A DNA stretch of 64,000 nucleotides from UBA2336 sp964404445 (GTDB lineage Bacteria; Bacteroidota; Bacteroidia; Cytophagales; Cyclobacteriaceae): assembly GCA_964404445.1 (NCBI GenBank), contig CAYOJW010000005.1:124001-188000 (forward strand), given 5' to 3'. Made by a program: the position numbers and the translations under genes. Within the stretch, counting starts at the first letter, position 1, and each line of letters starts with the position of its first letter. Below, piece by piece: positions 1 to 8,845 of the stretch. The notes beneath the pieces were generated by a model. The model was not told the origin of the DNA and searched no databases. It saw only the letters and a program-made list of their open reading frames with translations.

Positions 1-1588
1 ACAATGCTTCACGCAAAACTTCGTATGTTAAGCCATCCACTTTCAAGTCCATCTGACAGGCCGTAATACCTTTTTCTGTACCGGTAACTTTAAAGTCCAT
101 ATCGCCCAAGTGATCTTCATCACCGAGGATGTCGGAAAGGATCGCATACTTACCGGTTTCGCTGTCGGAAATCATTCCCATAGCGATACCCGATACCGGG
201 CCTGATACCGGTACACCGGCATCCATCAATGCCAAAGAACCGGCACAAACAGTAGCCATGGAAGATGAACCGTTTGATTCGAGAATATCCGATACAATAC
301 GAATGGTGTAGGGATTTTTTTCATCAGCGGGAAGCACTTGCTTCAGGGCACGGAACGCCAGGTTACCGTGACCTACTTCGCGCCTTCCGGGGCCACGGTT
401 AGGTTTTACCTCACCGGTTGAAAAACCGGGGAAGTTATAATGCAGAATAAATTTGCTTGACCCTTCGATCATGGCACCGTCAATCATCTGTTCGTCAAGC
501 TTTGTACCTAACGTTACCGATGTTAACGATTGTGTTTCGCCACGGGTGAAAAGTGCCGATCCGTGTGGCATAGGAAGGTAGCCAACTTCACTCCATATCT
601 GCCTGATTTCGTTTGTTTTACGACCATCTAAGCGAACTGCTTTGTTAAGAACTAAATCGCGTGACGCTTTCTTCTGAATGTCGTGGTAATAATGCTTAAC
701 TAAGTCTTTATTCACCGTTGTATCTTCCGGTAATGCTTCGAGGTAATCGTTCACGATTTTCTTGAACGCATCCGAACGCTCCGACTTGTTCTTCGTAAGC
801 AAGCCTGCGGTTTCATACGCCTTATCGTACATCAGTTTCCAAAGCTCGGCTTTGAGGTTCTCATCGTGTACTTCGTGGCTGTATGTTCTCTTCTCGGTTT
901 TGTTGGTAGCTTTTGCAAGTTCGATCTGCAATTCGCATTGAACTTTAATGGCTTCGTGCGCAACTTTTAATGCTTCGAGCATATCGTCTTCGCTCACCTC
1001 TTTCATCTCGCCTTCTACCATCAGTATGTTTTCGATCGAAGCGCCCACCATCAGGTCGATGTCGGCACGGCTCTTCTGTTCCATCGTGGGATTGACCACA
1101 AATTTGCCATCCACGCGAGCAACACGAACTTCTGAAATTGGCCCCTGAAAAGGAATATCAGAAACCGACAACGCTGCCGAAGCGGCAAAAGCTGCCAATG
1201 CATCGGGAAGGCCGTCCTGATCACCGGAAATAAGGTAAATCATCACCTGAGTATCGGCATGATAATCACTTGGAAATAAAGGTCTTATAGCACGGTCAAC
1301 CAAACGGCTGATGAGAATTTCGTAGTCTGACAACCGGCTTTCGCGCTTTAAAAACCCTCCGGGGATTTTACCGGTAGAAGCAAATTTTTCCTGGTAATCG
1401 ACCGACAACGGGAGGAAGTCAGCCCCCTCTTTGCCTTCTTTTGCCGATACAACAGTGGCCAGCAACATGGTGTTGCCCATTTTCAATACAACAGATCCAT
1501 CGGCCTGGCGGGCTAATTTGCCCGTTTCGATGGTGATTTCGCGGCCATCCGGCAGCTTGCAGCTTTTTGTTATTACGTTTAGTGACAT
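1..1588 (-). CDS. pnp: polynucleotide phosphorylase, N-terminal 529 codons (runs off the window)
   Basis: Polyribonucleotide nucleotidyltransferase, the phosphorolytic 3'-5' exoribonuclease of mRNA turnover. The reading frame starts at an ATG at 1586-1588 (MSLNVITKSCKLPDGREI) and stays open to the left edge, so only the N-terminal part is present (the family is usually about 700 residues). Both RNase PH-like cores are visible. The first carries FLPLSVDYQEKFAS and KRESRLSDYEILISRLVDR. The second carries PHGSALFTRGETQ, the PGRREVGHGNLA block, and SDILGDEDHLGDMDFK with the acidic residues that bind the catalytic metal. The KH and S1 RNA-binding domains lie outside the window. It is read after rpsO in the same direction, the order seen in many bacteria, with a strong terminator between them. 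Identification is secure. Confidence 0.97.
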   Translation of the reverse strand, partial: MSLNVITKSCKLPDGREITIETGKLARQADGSVVLKMGNTMLLATVVSAKEGKEGADFLPLSVDYQEKFASTGKIPGGFLKRESRLSDYEILISRLVDRAIRPLFPSDYHADTQVMIYLISGDQDGLPDALAAFAASAALSVSDIPFQGPISEVRVARVDGKFVVNPTMEQKSRADIDLMVGASIENILMVEGEMKEVSEDDMLEALKVAHEAIKVQCELQIELAKATNKTEKRTYSHEVHDENLKAELWKLMYDKAYETAGLLTKNKSERSDAFKKIVNDYLEALPEDTTVNKDLVKHYYHDIQKKASRDLVLNKAVRLDGRKTNEIRQIWSEVGYLPMPHGSALFTRGETQSLTSVTLGTKLDEQMIDGAMIEGSSKFILHYNFPGFSTGEVKPNRGPGRREVGHGNLAFRALKQVLPADEKNPYTIRIVSDILESNGSSSMATVCAGSLALMDAGVPVSGPVSGIAMGMISDSETGKYAILSDILGDEDHLGDMDFKVTGTEKGITACQMDLKVDGLTYEVLREAL

Positions 1589-1640
1589 ATTCAATTGGTT
1601 GTAACAGGTGCGTATTTGTTCAGCAAACCTGTGTAGTTAT

Positions 1641-1673
1641 AAATGCAAAAAGGGAACCCTGATGAGGTTCCCT
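1641..1673 (-). terminator. rho-independent terminator after rpsO
   Basis: Perfect 8-bp inverted repeat AGGGAACC (1651-1658) / GGTTCCCT (1666-1673) with a 7-nt loop. Read on the minus strand it is followed by TTTTGCATTT. It lies between the end of rpsO and the start of pnp, so it can end rpsO transcripts or attenuate read-through into pnp. Confidence 0.8.
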
Positions 1674-1690
1674 GCTATGATCAGTTTTAA

Positions 1691-1966
1691 TTACTTTCTC
1701 AGGTTTAAATCGGCCAGAACCGCTCTATACCTCTCAATATCCGTGTTTTGTAAGTAGTTCAGCAATCTTTTACGCTTACCTACTAAATTTAAAAGACCGG
1801 TTTGGGTACCGAAGTCTTTCTTGTTGTCTTTCAGGTGCTCGGTTAAATGGTTGATGCGGGTCGTGAACAACGCAATCTGCGATTCAGGCGAACCTGTATC
1901 GATGTCAGATTTTTTGGCACCGTGCTTCTTAAACAACGCTTTCTTTGATTCTACTGTTAGTTGCAT
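1691..1966 (-). CDS. rpsO: 30S ribosomal protein S15
   Basis: Primary 16S rRNA-binding protein of the small-subunit platform. The 91-residue length is close to the normal 88-90. The conserved core is present: GSPESQIALFTTRINHLTEHL, the short KDNKKDFGTQTGLLNLVGKRKRLLNYL stretch, and a C-terminal YRAVLADLNLRK. The start at 1966 gives the usual N-terminus of about 20 residues before the TGSPE motif. It lies just upstream of pnp, separated by 102 bp that contain a terminator. A gene on the other strand here would be only a shadow reading. Confidence 0.97.
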   Translation of the reverse strand: MQLTVESKKALFKKHGAKKSDIDTGSPESQIALFTTRINHLTEHLKDNKKDFGTQTGLLNLVGKRKRLLNYLQNTDIERYRAVLADLNLRK

Positions 1967-2050
1967 CTCTAAAAAATGTTTTTCCTCTTATTTCAGCGCG
2001 CAAATAACCTGAAAATACTTGTATTTTCCAAATATGGGGCTAAATCTTGT

Positions 2051-3820
2051 TTATACCACCGGGCGCTTCATCAGCCCTTTGCCAATGAGCCAGCGTTTTA
2101 ACCGGTCGATCTGAACCATGTAGAAGTCGGCCTCAAAGAAACGGGCATCGAGGCGTGCCTGACGTAAAAAGAGCAACCCGATAATGAAAAGAAGGACATC
2201 GGCAGTCCATACGCCTACGGGAACCGGTATAATGCCCTGTTTAGCCCATTTTTCGCCCGTCATGGTTAACAGGTAATAAATGATAAAAAACAGGATAGAC
2301 ACCAAAAAGGGCACCCCCAACCCACCTTTTTTAATGATGGCGCCCAACGGTGCCCCAATCAAAAACATGGCTATACAGGCCAGCGAACTCGCCAAAATCT
2401 TATGCCATTGTATTTGAAACACTCTGCGTTCGGTTTCTGACGACCGGATGCTGGTAGTTGTACCCGAAAGCTGACTTTTTGTATTGCGCACCCTGTTGGC
2501 CGCATTTTCTAAAACACTGCGTGTAGGTGCAAGCCTGAATACACTGTCGGCTCTGGCATGAATGGCCGAATCAGACCATACCTTCTTTTTGGGAACAACT
2601 GCCGCAACGGGTTTAACCTCTTTCTTCACCACGGGCTTTGGGGTAGCCGTCTGCCGGGATGGCCTTGCCGGAGTGGTTTTGGGCTTAGTATCTGTCGGCT
2701 TTTTTGCGGGCAGGTTATTTACGGGCGGTTTCTTTTGTTCTGTCACGGCAGGTTTGGCAGAACCTTCGGGCACTGGTTTAGCACTGGCCGATACAGGGCG
2801 TACATCTGGTTGATCAATGTTGGGCATCGGGCTTGCGGTGGGCCTGTCGCGGTCGGCTTTATACCTGCGAAGTTCATCGGTATAGGCAATGGTATCGGAC
2901 ACGCGGTAATAATTGAAGAAACTCCGTTGTAAGGAATAATGGTTGTACTTAAATTTTAACACCTCGCGGTCAACCGAATCCATGTCGGTTTCCAACTCAC
3001 TGACGTTACGCATGATACGGTTTCCCTGAAACAACTTTGGGTCGGTGCGCTCTAACTGAAACGATGAGAGGTCGAACACTACCTGCGTTTTTGCAAACTG
3101 GCTTCGGCTGAACGTTTCTTTTTTGCCCTGTCTGTTTTTACCCGATACCTGCTGCTCAGAACTTGCACCTTCTGTATAATTATAGCCGTTAAACAATTCG
3201 AGTTTCAGGTACCGTTCCTTCATGATGGTGTACATCTTGCCCGAATCGGCAATGGTTACATCGCGGTTCCCATCATGCTTACGGTGGTCGTAGATGATAA
3301 CATCTTTAATGGTTACGCCATCGGGGAATTTCTTGTTCACTTTGATGCTCATATCAGGAATACCCTGGTAGAACACACCTTCGCGCAAGTCAAGCGCTGG
3401 TTTTTTCTGTTTGATGTCGTACAACAAACTGTAAGCCTCTAATGCAGCTTTGGGTACTAAATTGTTGTTTACATGAAATGCAATCACGGTAAGCGCCAAC
3501 ACGAAAAAGAAAATGGGCAACAAAGTGCGGGTAAGCGAAATACCGGCACTTTTTACTGCGGTCAATTCAAAATGCTCGCCCAAATTGCCGTAGGCGATCA
3601 ATGCCGACAACAAAACCGCCAGCGGCATGGCAATGGGAGTCATGAAAATGGCAAAATAGAAAAGCAACTGCCCGATTACATCAATGCCTAACCCCTTCCC
3701 GATGATGTCATCGAAATACTTCAGCATGTGCTGGGTTAACAGGATGAATACCACTACCAAAAACGTAATGACAAATGGCCCGATGAACGAGGAAAGAATA
3801 AGTTTATCGAGTTTTTTCAT
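2051..3820 (-). CDS. LptF/LptG-family lipopolysaccharide export permease
   Basis: Inner-membrane permease of the YjgP/YjgQ family, the membrane half of the LptB2FG exporter that moves LPS to the cell surface. The N-terminal signature MKKLDKLILSSFIGPF is followed by transmembrane segments at about 14-30, 52-77 and 97-115. A periplasmic beta-rich part follows to about 320, and three C-terminal helices lie at about 474-560 (ASSLACIAMFLIGAPLGAIIKKGG is the family's conserved loop). At 589 residues it is much longer than proteobacterial LptF/G (about 360). The excess is largely a Pro/Lys/Ala/Thr-rich, probably disordered insert at about 326-414, just before the last helices. Whether it acts as LptF or LptG cannot be told from the sequence. 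Confidence 0.88.
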   Translation of the reverse strand: MKKLDKLILSSFIGPFVITFLVVVFILLTQHMLKYFDDIIGKGLGIDVIGQLLFYFAIFMTPIAMPLAVLLSALIAYGNLGEHFELTAVKSAGISLTRTLLPIFFFVLALTVIAFHVNNNLVPKAALEAYSLLYDIKQKKPALDLREGVFYQGIPDMSIKVNKKFPDGVTIKDVIIYDHRKHDGNRDVTIADSGKMYTIMKERYLKLELFNGYNYTEGASSEQQVSGKNRQGKKETFSRSQFAKTQVVFDLSSFQLERTDPKLFQGNRIMRNVSELETDMDSVDREVLKFKYNHYSLQRSFFNYYRVSDTIAYTDELRRYKADRDRPTASPMPNIDQPDVRPVSASAKPVPEGSAKPAVTEQKKPPVNNLPAKKPTDTKPKTTPARPSRQTATPKPVVKKEVKPVAAVVPKKKVWSDSAIHARADSVFRLAPTRSVLENAANRVRNTKSQLSGTTTSIRSSETERRVFQIQWHKILASSLACIAMFLIGAPLGAIIKKGGLGVPFLVSILFFIIYYLLTMTGEKWAKQGIIPVPVGVWTADVLLFIIGLLFLRQARLDARFFEADFYMVQIDRLKRWLIGKGLMKRPVV

Positions 3821-3980
3821 GTGCTAATAATCGGTTTTTTAGTGGTCACATGGAATCTCCTGAACGTTATCATCCCTGTTGGCAAACGTAGTGTGTGTCG
3901 ATTTCATACCCCTGAAAAGCCGGGATCAGTCAAATACCAGGCCAGCCGCAAGATTACTTAAAAGATGAATAGATAAAAAA

Positions 3981-4382
3981 TCAACCGCCAACGGTTTTGC
4001 GCAGGGTTTCTACCAGGCTATCCCACAAATCCTGCAATTCATCGTGGTCGTCAAAATCAGAGTAATCCAGCACCTTGAGGTAAACCGACTGGGTCATTTC
4101 GTTCGATTCTAACCTAAGCTCGAAATAAGACGGGTCTTTTTCATCTTCATCGTTCAGGGGCAGGTATTCAAAGCGGGCAAAGTGGTTGGTACGGTGTGCC
4201 GCCAGACGTGCGTCACGCTCTTCATTGTCCCAAATAAAAATGTATGTCTTTTTAATATTGTTGATGCGTACATCATCGGCAAACCATTCGGCTAATCCCC
4301 CGGCTGTTTGCAGGTACGGATACAGCATCTTCACGGATGCGTGTATCTCGTAATCGGCAGTGAAGAGTTGTTTGGACGCCAT
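3981..4382 (-). CDS. START-like (SRPBCC fold) protein
   Basis: 133-residue soluble protein resembling the START-like/AHSA1-related small proteins found throughout Bacteroidota. It opens with MASKQLFTADYEIHASVKMLYPYL, as expected for the first strand and helix of the fold. GGLAEWFADDV corresponds to the glycine/tryptophan region of AHSA1-type domains, and WDSLVETLRKTVGG is the long C-terminal helix. The core is rich in acidic residues (DEDEKDPSYFEL). No signal peptide or membrane segment is visible. The ligand and role are unknown. It stands alone, 160 bp upstream of the permease and divergent from the tRNA gene. Confidence 0.75.
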   Translation of the reverse strand: MASKQLFTADYEIHASVKMLYPYLQTAGGLAEWFADDVRINNIKKTYIFIWDNEERDARLAAHRTNHFARFEYLPLNDEDEKDPSYFELRLESNEMTQSVYLKVLDYSDFDDHDELQDLWDSLVETLRKTVGG

Positions 4383-4488
4383 ACCTTTCTCAATGGTTCA
4401 TAAGTTAGAAAGATTTTGCTGCACATCAAAGAATAACAATGTATTGCATTCGGCCGGAACACTTTTCTTATGCACAACGAAAATTGTG

Positions 4489-4521
4489 TTTGGAAGTATC
4501 TAAACAAACTTTGTAAGTTTG
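4489..4521 (+). promoter_or_regulatory. Bacteroidota-type promoter of the tRNA gene
   Basis: TTTG (4489-4492) and an exact TAnnTTTG box, TAAGTTTG (4514-4521), are separated by 21 nt. This fits the -33/-7 consensus of the Bacteroidota housekeeping sigma factor. The predicted start is about 6-8 bp before the tRNA 5' end at 4535. Confidence 0.7.
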
Positions 4522-4534
4522 CAGCCCATTTAAT

Positions 4535-4608
4535 GGCGCGGTAGCTCAGGTGGTTAGAGCGTTGGATTCATAACCCAAAGGTCGGGGGTTCAACTCCCCC
4601 CCGCGCTA
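4535..4608 (+). tRNA. tRNA-Met (anticodon CAU)
   Basis: The complete cloverleaf folds by eye. The acceptor stem is GGCGCGG with CCGCGCT (a final G-U pair) and discriminator A at 4608. The D arm is GCTC...GAGC. The anticodon loop TTCATAA has CAT at 4569-4571, and the T arm is GGGGG-TTCAACT-CCCCC. CCA is not encoded. The sequence matches elongator tRNA-Met of Bacteroidota. A CAU anticodon could also belong to tRNA-Ile2 (lysidine-modified), but the arms fit Met better. Confidence 0.93.
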
Positions 4609-4614
4609 CGGATA

Positions 4615-4641
4615 AAAAAGGCGGCTTTTAGCTGCCTTTTT
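4615..4641 (+). terminator. terminator of the tRNA transcript
   Basis: Hairpin AAAAAGGC-G-GC / GC-T-GCCTTTTT around a TTTTA loop, ending in a T run. It starts 7 bp after the tRNA 3' end and separates the tRNA from pgi. Confidence 0.75.
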
Positions 4642-4671
4642 GCGTTATTAGCGACCTAAATTTCATTTTGA

Positions 4672-6318
4672 ATGTTACCCAATATCAACCCAACCGAAAC
4701 CCACGCATGGCAACAGCTTGAAGTTCATTTTCTTACCATGCAGGCTACTCACATGCGCGAACTATTTCAGGACGACCCTGAACGCTTTAAAAAATTCAGC
4801 ACCACGTTCGAGGACATCCTGGTTGATTATTCAAAGAACATTATTACCGAAGAAACCATTAAACTGTTACTTCAATTAGCCGAAGAAACCGAACTCAGGA
4901 GCGCGATCTTAGCCATGTTTGGCGGACAGGCCATCAATATAACAGAGAACCGTGCCGTGCTGCATACCGCCCTGCGCAACCGCAGCAATTCCCCTGTTAT
5001 GGTTGACGGGCAAGATGTAATGCCCGAAGTAAACCGTGTGCTCGAACAGGTTAAACAATTCGCCACGCAATTAATTACCGGTAACTGGAAAGGATATACC
5101 GGAAAGAAAATAACCGACATCGTAAACATCGGCATAGGCGGGTCTGATCTTGGCCCTTACATGGTTACCGAAGCCCTTCGCCCCTACTGGCAAGGCATTA
5201 TCCCTCACTTTGTTTCAAACGTGGACGGCACACACATTGCTGAAACCGTAAAACACCTTGATCCGGAAACCACACTCTTTATTATAGCTTCGAAAACATT
5301 CACCACGCAGGAAACCATGACCAACGCCAATACGGCACGGCAGTGGTTTCTTGATAAAACCAATAACGCAGGTGAAGTAGCGAAACACTTTGTAGCGGTA
5401 TCGACCAACCAGAAAGCCGTTACCGAATTTGGTATTGCACCCGAAAATATGTTTGTGTTTTGGGATTGGGTTGGCGGCCGGTATTCGTTGTGGTCGTCTA
5501 TCGGGCTGTCAATCGCGACTACTATCGGTTACGATAATTTTATAAAGTTACTCGAAGGCGCTCATGCGATGGATAATCATTTTAGAAACGAACCGTTTGA
5601 AAAGAACATCCCGGTACTGTTAGCCTTACTCGGTGTTTGGTACAACAATTTCTTTGGTGCGGCTTCCGAGGCTATTCTTCCATACGATCAGTATCTGCAT
5701 CGTTTTGCGGCATATTTTCAGCAAGGCAATATGGAAAGCAACGGCAAATCTGTTGACCGCAACGGTTACCTTGTCGGATACCAAACCGGCCCAATCATCT
5801 GGGGCGAACCAGGTACTAACGGACAACACGCCTTTTATCAATTAATTCATCAGGGAACGAAACTAATCCCTTGCGATTTCATAGCACCGGTACTAAGCCA
5901 TAATCCGGTTGGCGATCATCACGTAAAACTTCTTTCAAACTTCTTTGCGCAAACCGAAGCCTTAATGGCTGGTAAAACCTACGATGAAGTTGTGGCCGAA
6001 TTAACGGCCAAAGGCATGGATAAAGATTCGATCGAGTTTCACGCACCGTTCAGGGTATTTGACGGTAACAAGCCTACCAATAGCATACTGTTTAAACAAC
6101 TTACACCCCGCACATTGGGCAGTTTAATTGCACTATACGAACATAAAATATTTACGCAAGGTGTTTTATGGAACGTTTTCAGCTTCGATCAGTGGGGTGT
6201 TGAATTAGGCAAGGTATTGGCCAACCGGATACTCCCCGAGCTTGCCTCGGACGAAGAAATTACTTCGCACGATTCGTCCACCAACGGGTTAATCAACTAT
6301 TTCAAACGATTGAAATGA
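4672..6318 (+). CDS. pgi: glucose-6-phosphate isomerase
   Basis: Interconverts glucose-6-phosphate and fructose-6-phosphate. The 548-residue length is typical of the long PGI family. Signatures are visible: VNIGIGGSDLGPYMV in the sugar-phosphate site, FWDWVGGRYSLWSSIG, EPGTNGQHAFYQLIHQGT, and the C-terminal signature FSFDQWGVELGK. The start is an ATG 30 bp after the tRNA terminator, with the normal N-terminus (NPTETHAWQQLEVHF). pfkA follows 67 bp downstream behind its own promoter, then glucokinase, so three consecutive upper-glycolysis steps are grouped next to the maltose/glucan clusters. Confidence 0.97.
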   Translation: MLPNINPTETHAWQQLEVHFLTMQATHMRELFQDDPERFKKFSTTFEDILVDYSKNIITEETIKLLLQLAEETELRSAILAMFGGQAINITENRAVLHTALRNRSNSPVMVDGQDVMPEVNRVLEQVKQFATQLITGNWKGYTGKKITDIVNIGIGGSDLGPYMVTEALRPYWQGIIPHFVSNVDGTHIAETVKHLDPETTLFIIASKTFTTQETMTNANTARQWFLDKTNNAGEVAKHFVAVSTNQKAVTEFGIAPENMFVFWDWVGGRYSLWSSIGLSIATTIGYDNFIKLLEGAHAMDNHFRNEPFEKNIPVLLALLGVWYNNFFGAASEAILPYDQYLHRFAAYFQQGNMESNGKSVDRNGYLVGYQTGPIIWGEPGTNGQHAFYQLIHQGTKLIPCDFIAPVLSHNPVGDHHVKLLSNFFAQTEALMAGKTYDEVVAELTAKGMDKDSIEFHAPFRVFDGNKPTNSILFKQLTPRTLGSLIALYEHKIFTQGVLWNVFSFDQWGVELGKVLANRILPELASDEEITSHDSSTNGLINYFKRLK

Positions 6319-6335
6319 GATTGATTTCCGTTAAG

Positions 6336-6365
6336 TTGGAAAGTATTCAGCAAACCCTATTTTTG
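6336..6365 (+). promoter_or_regulatory. promoter of pfkA
   Basis: TTG (6336-6338), a 19-nt spacer and an exact TAnnTTTG box TATTTTTG (6358-6365) lie in the pgi-pfkA gap. The expected start is near 6371, leaving a leader of about 15 nt before the ATG at 6386. Confidence 0.65.
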
Positions 6366-6385
6366 AACCCGCTCTATTCAATTGA

Positions 6386-7369
6386 ATGAAAGATTCTATT
6401 CAAAAAATTGGCGTATTTACTTCGGGTGGCGATGCCCCCGGAATGAACGCTGCCCTCCGTGCCGTAGTACGTGCCGGTATCTATTATAAGAAAGAAGTGT
6501 TTGGCATTGTGCGTGGTTACGAAGGCATGATCGAAGGCGATATTGTAAAGTTAGGCGCACGTTCGGTGGGCAATATTTTACAACGTGGCGGAACAATTTT
6601 GAAATCAGCCCGCAGCATGGAGTTTAAAACTCCCGAAGGAAGAAAAAAAGCCTACGATAATTTACAAAAAGAAAAGATTGATGCCCTTATTGCCATTGGT
6701 GGCGATGGTACATTTACCGGGCTTCATAAATTCTATGAAGAGTATAACATACCGGCCATCGCCATTCCCGGAACCATTGATAACGACATAGCCGGAACCG
6801 ATTATACCATTGGCTACGATACCGCTACCAATACGTGTGTAGAAGCTATCGACCGCATCCGCGATACGGCATTGTCGCACAACCGGTTATTTTTTATTGA
6901 AGTGATGGGACGTAACTCAGGCTATATTGCTATTAACAGTGGTATTGCCGGTGGAGCCGGAAGCATTATCATTCCTGAAGAAGACACCACTTTTGAACAA
7001 CTGTACGAGAACCTGACTGCGGGTGAAGATTCGTCCAAGAAATCGAACTTGGTCGTGGTAGCCGAAGGTTCAAAAATTGGCGGAGTTGCCGAGTTAGCCA
7101 AAAAAGTTGCCGAGCGCTCTTCGTACTTCGACATTAAAGTAACCATATTGGGTCACCTGCAACGCGGAGGGCCGCCAACGTATTTCGACCGTGTGCTGGC
7201 CAGCAAAATGGGTGTAGCTGCTGTTGAAGGTTTGCTGAATAATAAAAACGATGTGATGGTGGGCATCAAAGACGGCAAGATTGTCTATAATTCATTTAAC
7301 ACCATTATGACACAGCGCCACGAAATTGATGCGGAAGACCTTCGCATTGCAAAAATATTAACGATATAA
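6386..7369 (+). CDS. pfkA: ATP-dependent 6-phosphofructokinase
   Basis: Phosphorylates fructose-6-phosphate to fructose-1,6-bisphosphate. The 327-residue length is the usual bacterial PfkA size. Visible motifs are the nucleotide site GVFTSGGDAPGMNAA, the loop IGGDGTFTGLHKF, the catalytic PGTIDNDIAGTDYTIGYDTA with the proton-abstracting Asp in TIDND, the substrate loop EVMGRNSGYIA, and LGHLQRGGPP with the arginine that contacts substrate. The glycine of GGDGT points to ATP rather than pyrophosphate as donor. It lies between pgi and glucokinase on the same strand. Confidence 0.97.
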   Translation: MKDSIQKIGVFTSGGDAPGMNAALRAVVRAGIYYKKEVFGIVRGYEGMIEGDIVKLGARSVGNILQRGGTILKSARSMEFKTPEGRKKAYDNLQKEKIDALIAIGGDGTFTGLHKFYEEYNIPAIAIPGTIDNDIAGTDYTIGYDTATNTCVEAIDRIRDTALSHNRLFFIEVMGRNSGYIAINSGIAGGAGSIIIPEEDTTFEQLYENLTAGEDSSKKSNLVVVAEGSKIGGVAELAKKVAERSSYFDIKVTILGHLQRGGPPTYFDRVLASKMGVAAVEGLLNNKNDVMVGIKDGKIVYNSFNTIMTQRHEIDAEDLRIAKILTI

Positions 7370-7443
7370 AGCGGTCTTTTACCGACAGTAATAAATCCAT
7401 GTTCTAACTAAATTTCCTGCATACAAAACAGGAGTCGATTGAA

Positions 7444-8421
7444 ATGAAAGAAGTAACCGTAGGCGTTGACATTGGGGGTACTAACACAAAGTATGGCGTT
7501 GTTGATCGTGCAGGAAACGTGCTTTTCCACAGCAGCATCTCAACACAGGATTATGCCGAGTTCGGTGATTTTTTAAAAGGTCTGGCGGGTGTTATCAAAT
7601 CGGCCATGAACGATTTGGGTACCGACCACAAATTATTGGGTATTGGTGTAGGCGCTGCCAATGGCAATTATTACAAAGGCACCATCGAACACGCTACTAA
7701 CCTGAAATGGAAAGGTATTATTCCGTTGGCCGAATTATTAACAGACGAGTTTAATGTGCCTGCACTTGTTACCAACGATGCCAATGCGGCTGCCGTAGGT
7801 GAAATGGTGTATGGTGCCGCCAAAGGTTTGAAAGATTTTATCGTAATCACGCTGGGCACCGGCTTGGGTAGCGGCCTTGTATCGAACGGACAATTAATTA
7901 ATGGTAAACATGGTATTGCCGGGGAAATAGGCCATACCACTGTAAACTATGCCGGGCGTTACTGTAATTGCGGTAAGCGGGGCTGTCTTGAAACGTACGT
8001 TTCGGCAACGGGTATCAGGCGAAGCGTTTATAAACTATTGGCCGATCACCTCGAACCAAGCGAACTGCGCGGCATCAGTTTCGATAACCTGAATACAAAA
8101 ATGATTACCGATGCTGCCAAGCGTGGCGATATTGTTGCCCGGGCAGCATTTGAATACACCGGAAGAATATTGGGTACCAAACTGGCCGAAACCGTTGTGC
8201 ATACCGACCCGGAGGCTATCTTCTTATTTGGCGGATTATCGTTGGCCGGTGAACTGATTTTCCAGCCAACCATCAAGCACATGGAGGCTAACCTGATGCC
8301 GGTTTTCCGGGGTAAAGTAAAAGTGTTGCCATCGGGACTTCAAAACCAGGCCGCCCCTATTTTGGGCGCCAGCAGTTTAGTCTGGAACTACCTCGAAGAA
8401 AAGGGTAACGTGTTGGCTTAA
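7444..8421 (+). CDS. ROK-family glucokinase
   Basis: Sugar kinase of the ROK family, most likely phosphorylating glucose released from maltodextrins. The N-terminal phosphate loop is VGVDIGGTNTKYGVVD (residues about 6-21). NDANAAAVGEMVYGAA holds the catalytic Asp, and GIAGEIGHTTV the substrate histidine. The ROK zinc motif CNCGKRGCLE is complete. The 325-residue length is normal. It starts 74 bp after pfkA and may share its transcript. Glucose specificity is inferred from the GEIGHT motif and from neighbours; some relatives act on N-acetylmannosamine or fructose. Confidence 0.88.
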   Translation: MKEVTVGVDIGGTNTKYGVVDRAGNVLFHSSISTQDYAEFGDFLKGLAGVIKSAMNDLGTDHKLLGIGVGAANGNYYKGTIEHATNLKWKGIIPLAELLTDEFNVPALVTNDANAAAVGEMVYGAAKGLKDFIVITLGTGLGSGLVSNGQLINGKHGIAGEIGHTTVNYAGRYCNCGKRGCLETYVSATGIRRSVYKLLADHLEPSELRGISFDNLNTKMITDAAKRGDIVARAAFEYTGRILGTKLAETVVHTDPEAIFLFGGLSLAGELIFQPTIKHMEANLMPVFRGKVKVLPSGLQNQAAPILGASSLVWNYLEEKGNVLA

Positions 8422-8515
8422 CCTGATAAACCACATCTTCCGCTTCTTCGGTAGCAGCTATCTTAATTTCCCGGTTATCCTCACCTGTAAAGGTTGAATG
8501 GATAGCAAGTTTCAT
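8357..8515 (-). pseudogene. possible gene remnant antisense to the glucokinase end
   Basis: A minus-strand reading from an ATG at 8513-8515 gives about 32 protein-like residues (MKLAIHSTFTGEDNREIKIA, then ATEEAEDVVYQV). It then runs into the antisense of the glucokinase 3' end, where the sequence turns implausible before a stop. This looks like the 5' stub of a gene whose remainder was lost. I do not recognise the family, and it could be a chance frame. Confidence 0.22.
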
Positions 8516-8661
8516 TTTGCGCAATTAACGCAACCAGAGTATCTGTTTCGTCAACCCTACCTGATTTGGAACGATAGACGAATGTTTTTGGGCGAGTTGC
8601 GTATATTTATGTGTTAGCTGCATCCGTAACAACCTTAGACAATTCAGACAGACGACAAATA

Positions 8662-8832
8662 ATGAAAATTGCGGAGTACATACCGACTAACCAATTAAGA
8701 CCATTTATCAAGGCTTACAGAATTATTGAAAGCCAAGACGAATGGGTTGTACCAAACACTTCATTTGCTATTGCGTTGGCAAGTTTAGTAACGACACTAC
8801 AAGACAACATTAACCCGACTGGAGAGATTTGA
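8662..8832 (+). pseudogene. N-terminal remnant of an AraC-family regulator
   Basis: From the ATG at 8662 the frame reads MKIAEYIPTNQLRPFIKAYR, then IIESQDEWVVPNTSFAIALA, and stops after 56 codons. The opening matches the N-terminal sensor part of Bacteroidota AraC regulators (about 260-280 residues: 'YIPSxxLRPFIKxYxIIES...VLPNTS..IAFR'). The rest of the sensor and the two helix-turn-helix motifs are missing, and the tail SLVTTLQDNINPTGEI does not continue the family. This is a truncated relic. An in-frame ATG at 8611 would add 17 residues without a family match. Confidence 0.55.
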
Positions 8833-8845
8833 ACATATATAGCAA

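Noticed and set aside
2011..2028. Terminator after the LptF/G-type gene
   Set aside because: The GAAAATA/TATTTTC stem is short, AT-only apart from one pair and has no T run after it on the minus strand.
2558..2932. Plus-strand open frames across the LptF/G insert
   Set aside because: They are antisense shadows of the low-complexity coding region with no family resemblance. The same applies to the many opposite-strand frames within the GH13, SusC and fusion genes.
3883..3890. Promoter for the LptF/G-type gene (minus-strand TACGTTTG)
   Set aside because: The -7 box is exact, but no TTG element is found 19-21 nt upstream, so it was not listed as a feature.
4567..4573. Reading the CAU tRNA as tRNA-Ile2
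   Set aside because: The D, T and acceptor arms fit the elongator tRNA-Met of Bacteroidota better, though the identity of CAU tRNAs is not fully settled from sequence alone.
8571..8660. Integron attC-like site before the AraC remnant (GTTAGCTGC)
   Set aside because: No matching pair of core sites (RYYYAAC/GTTRRRY) or integrase gene was found; the similarity is a few bases only.
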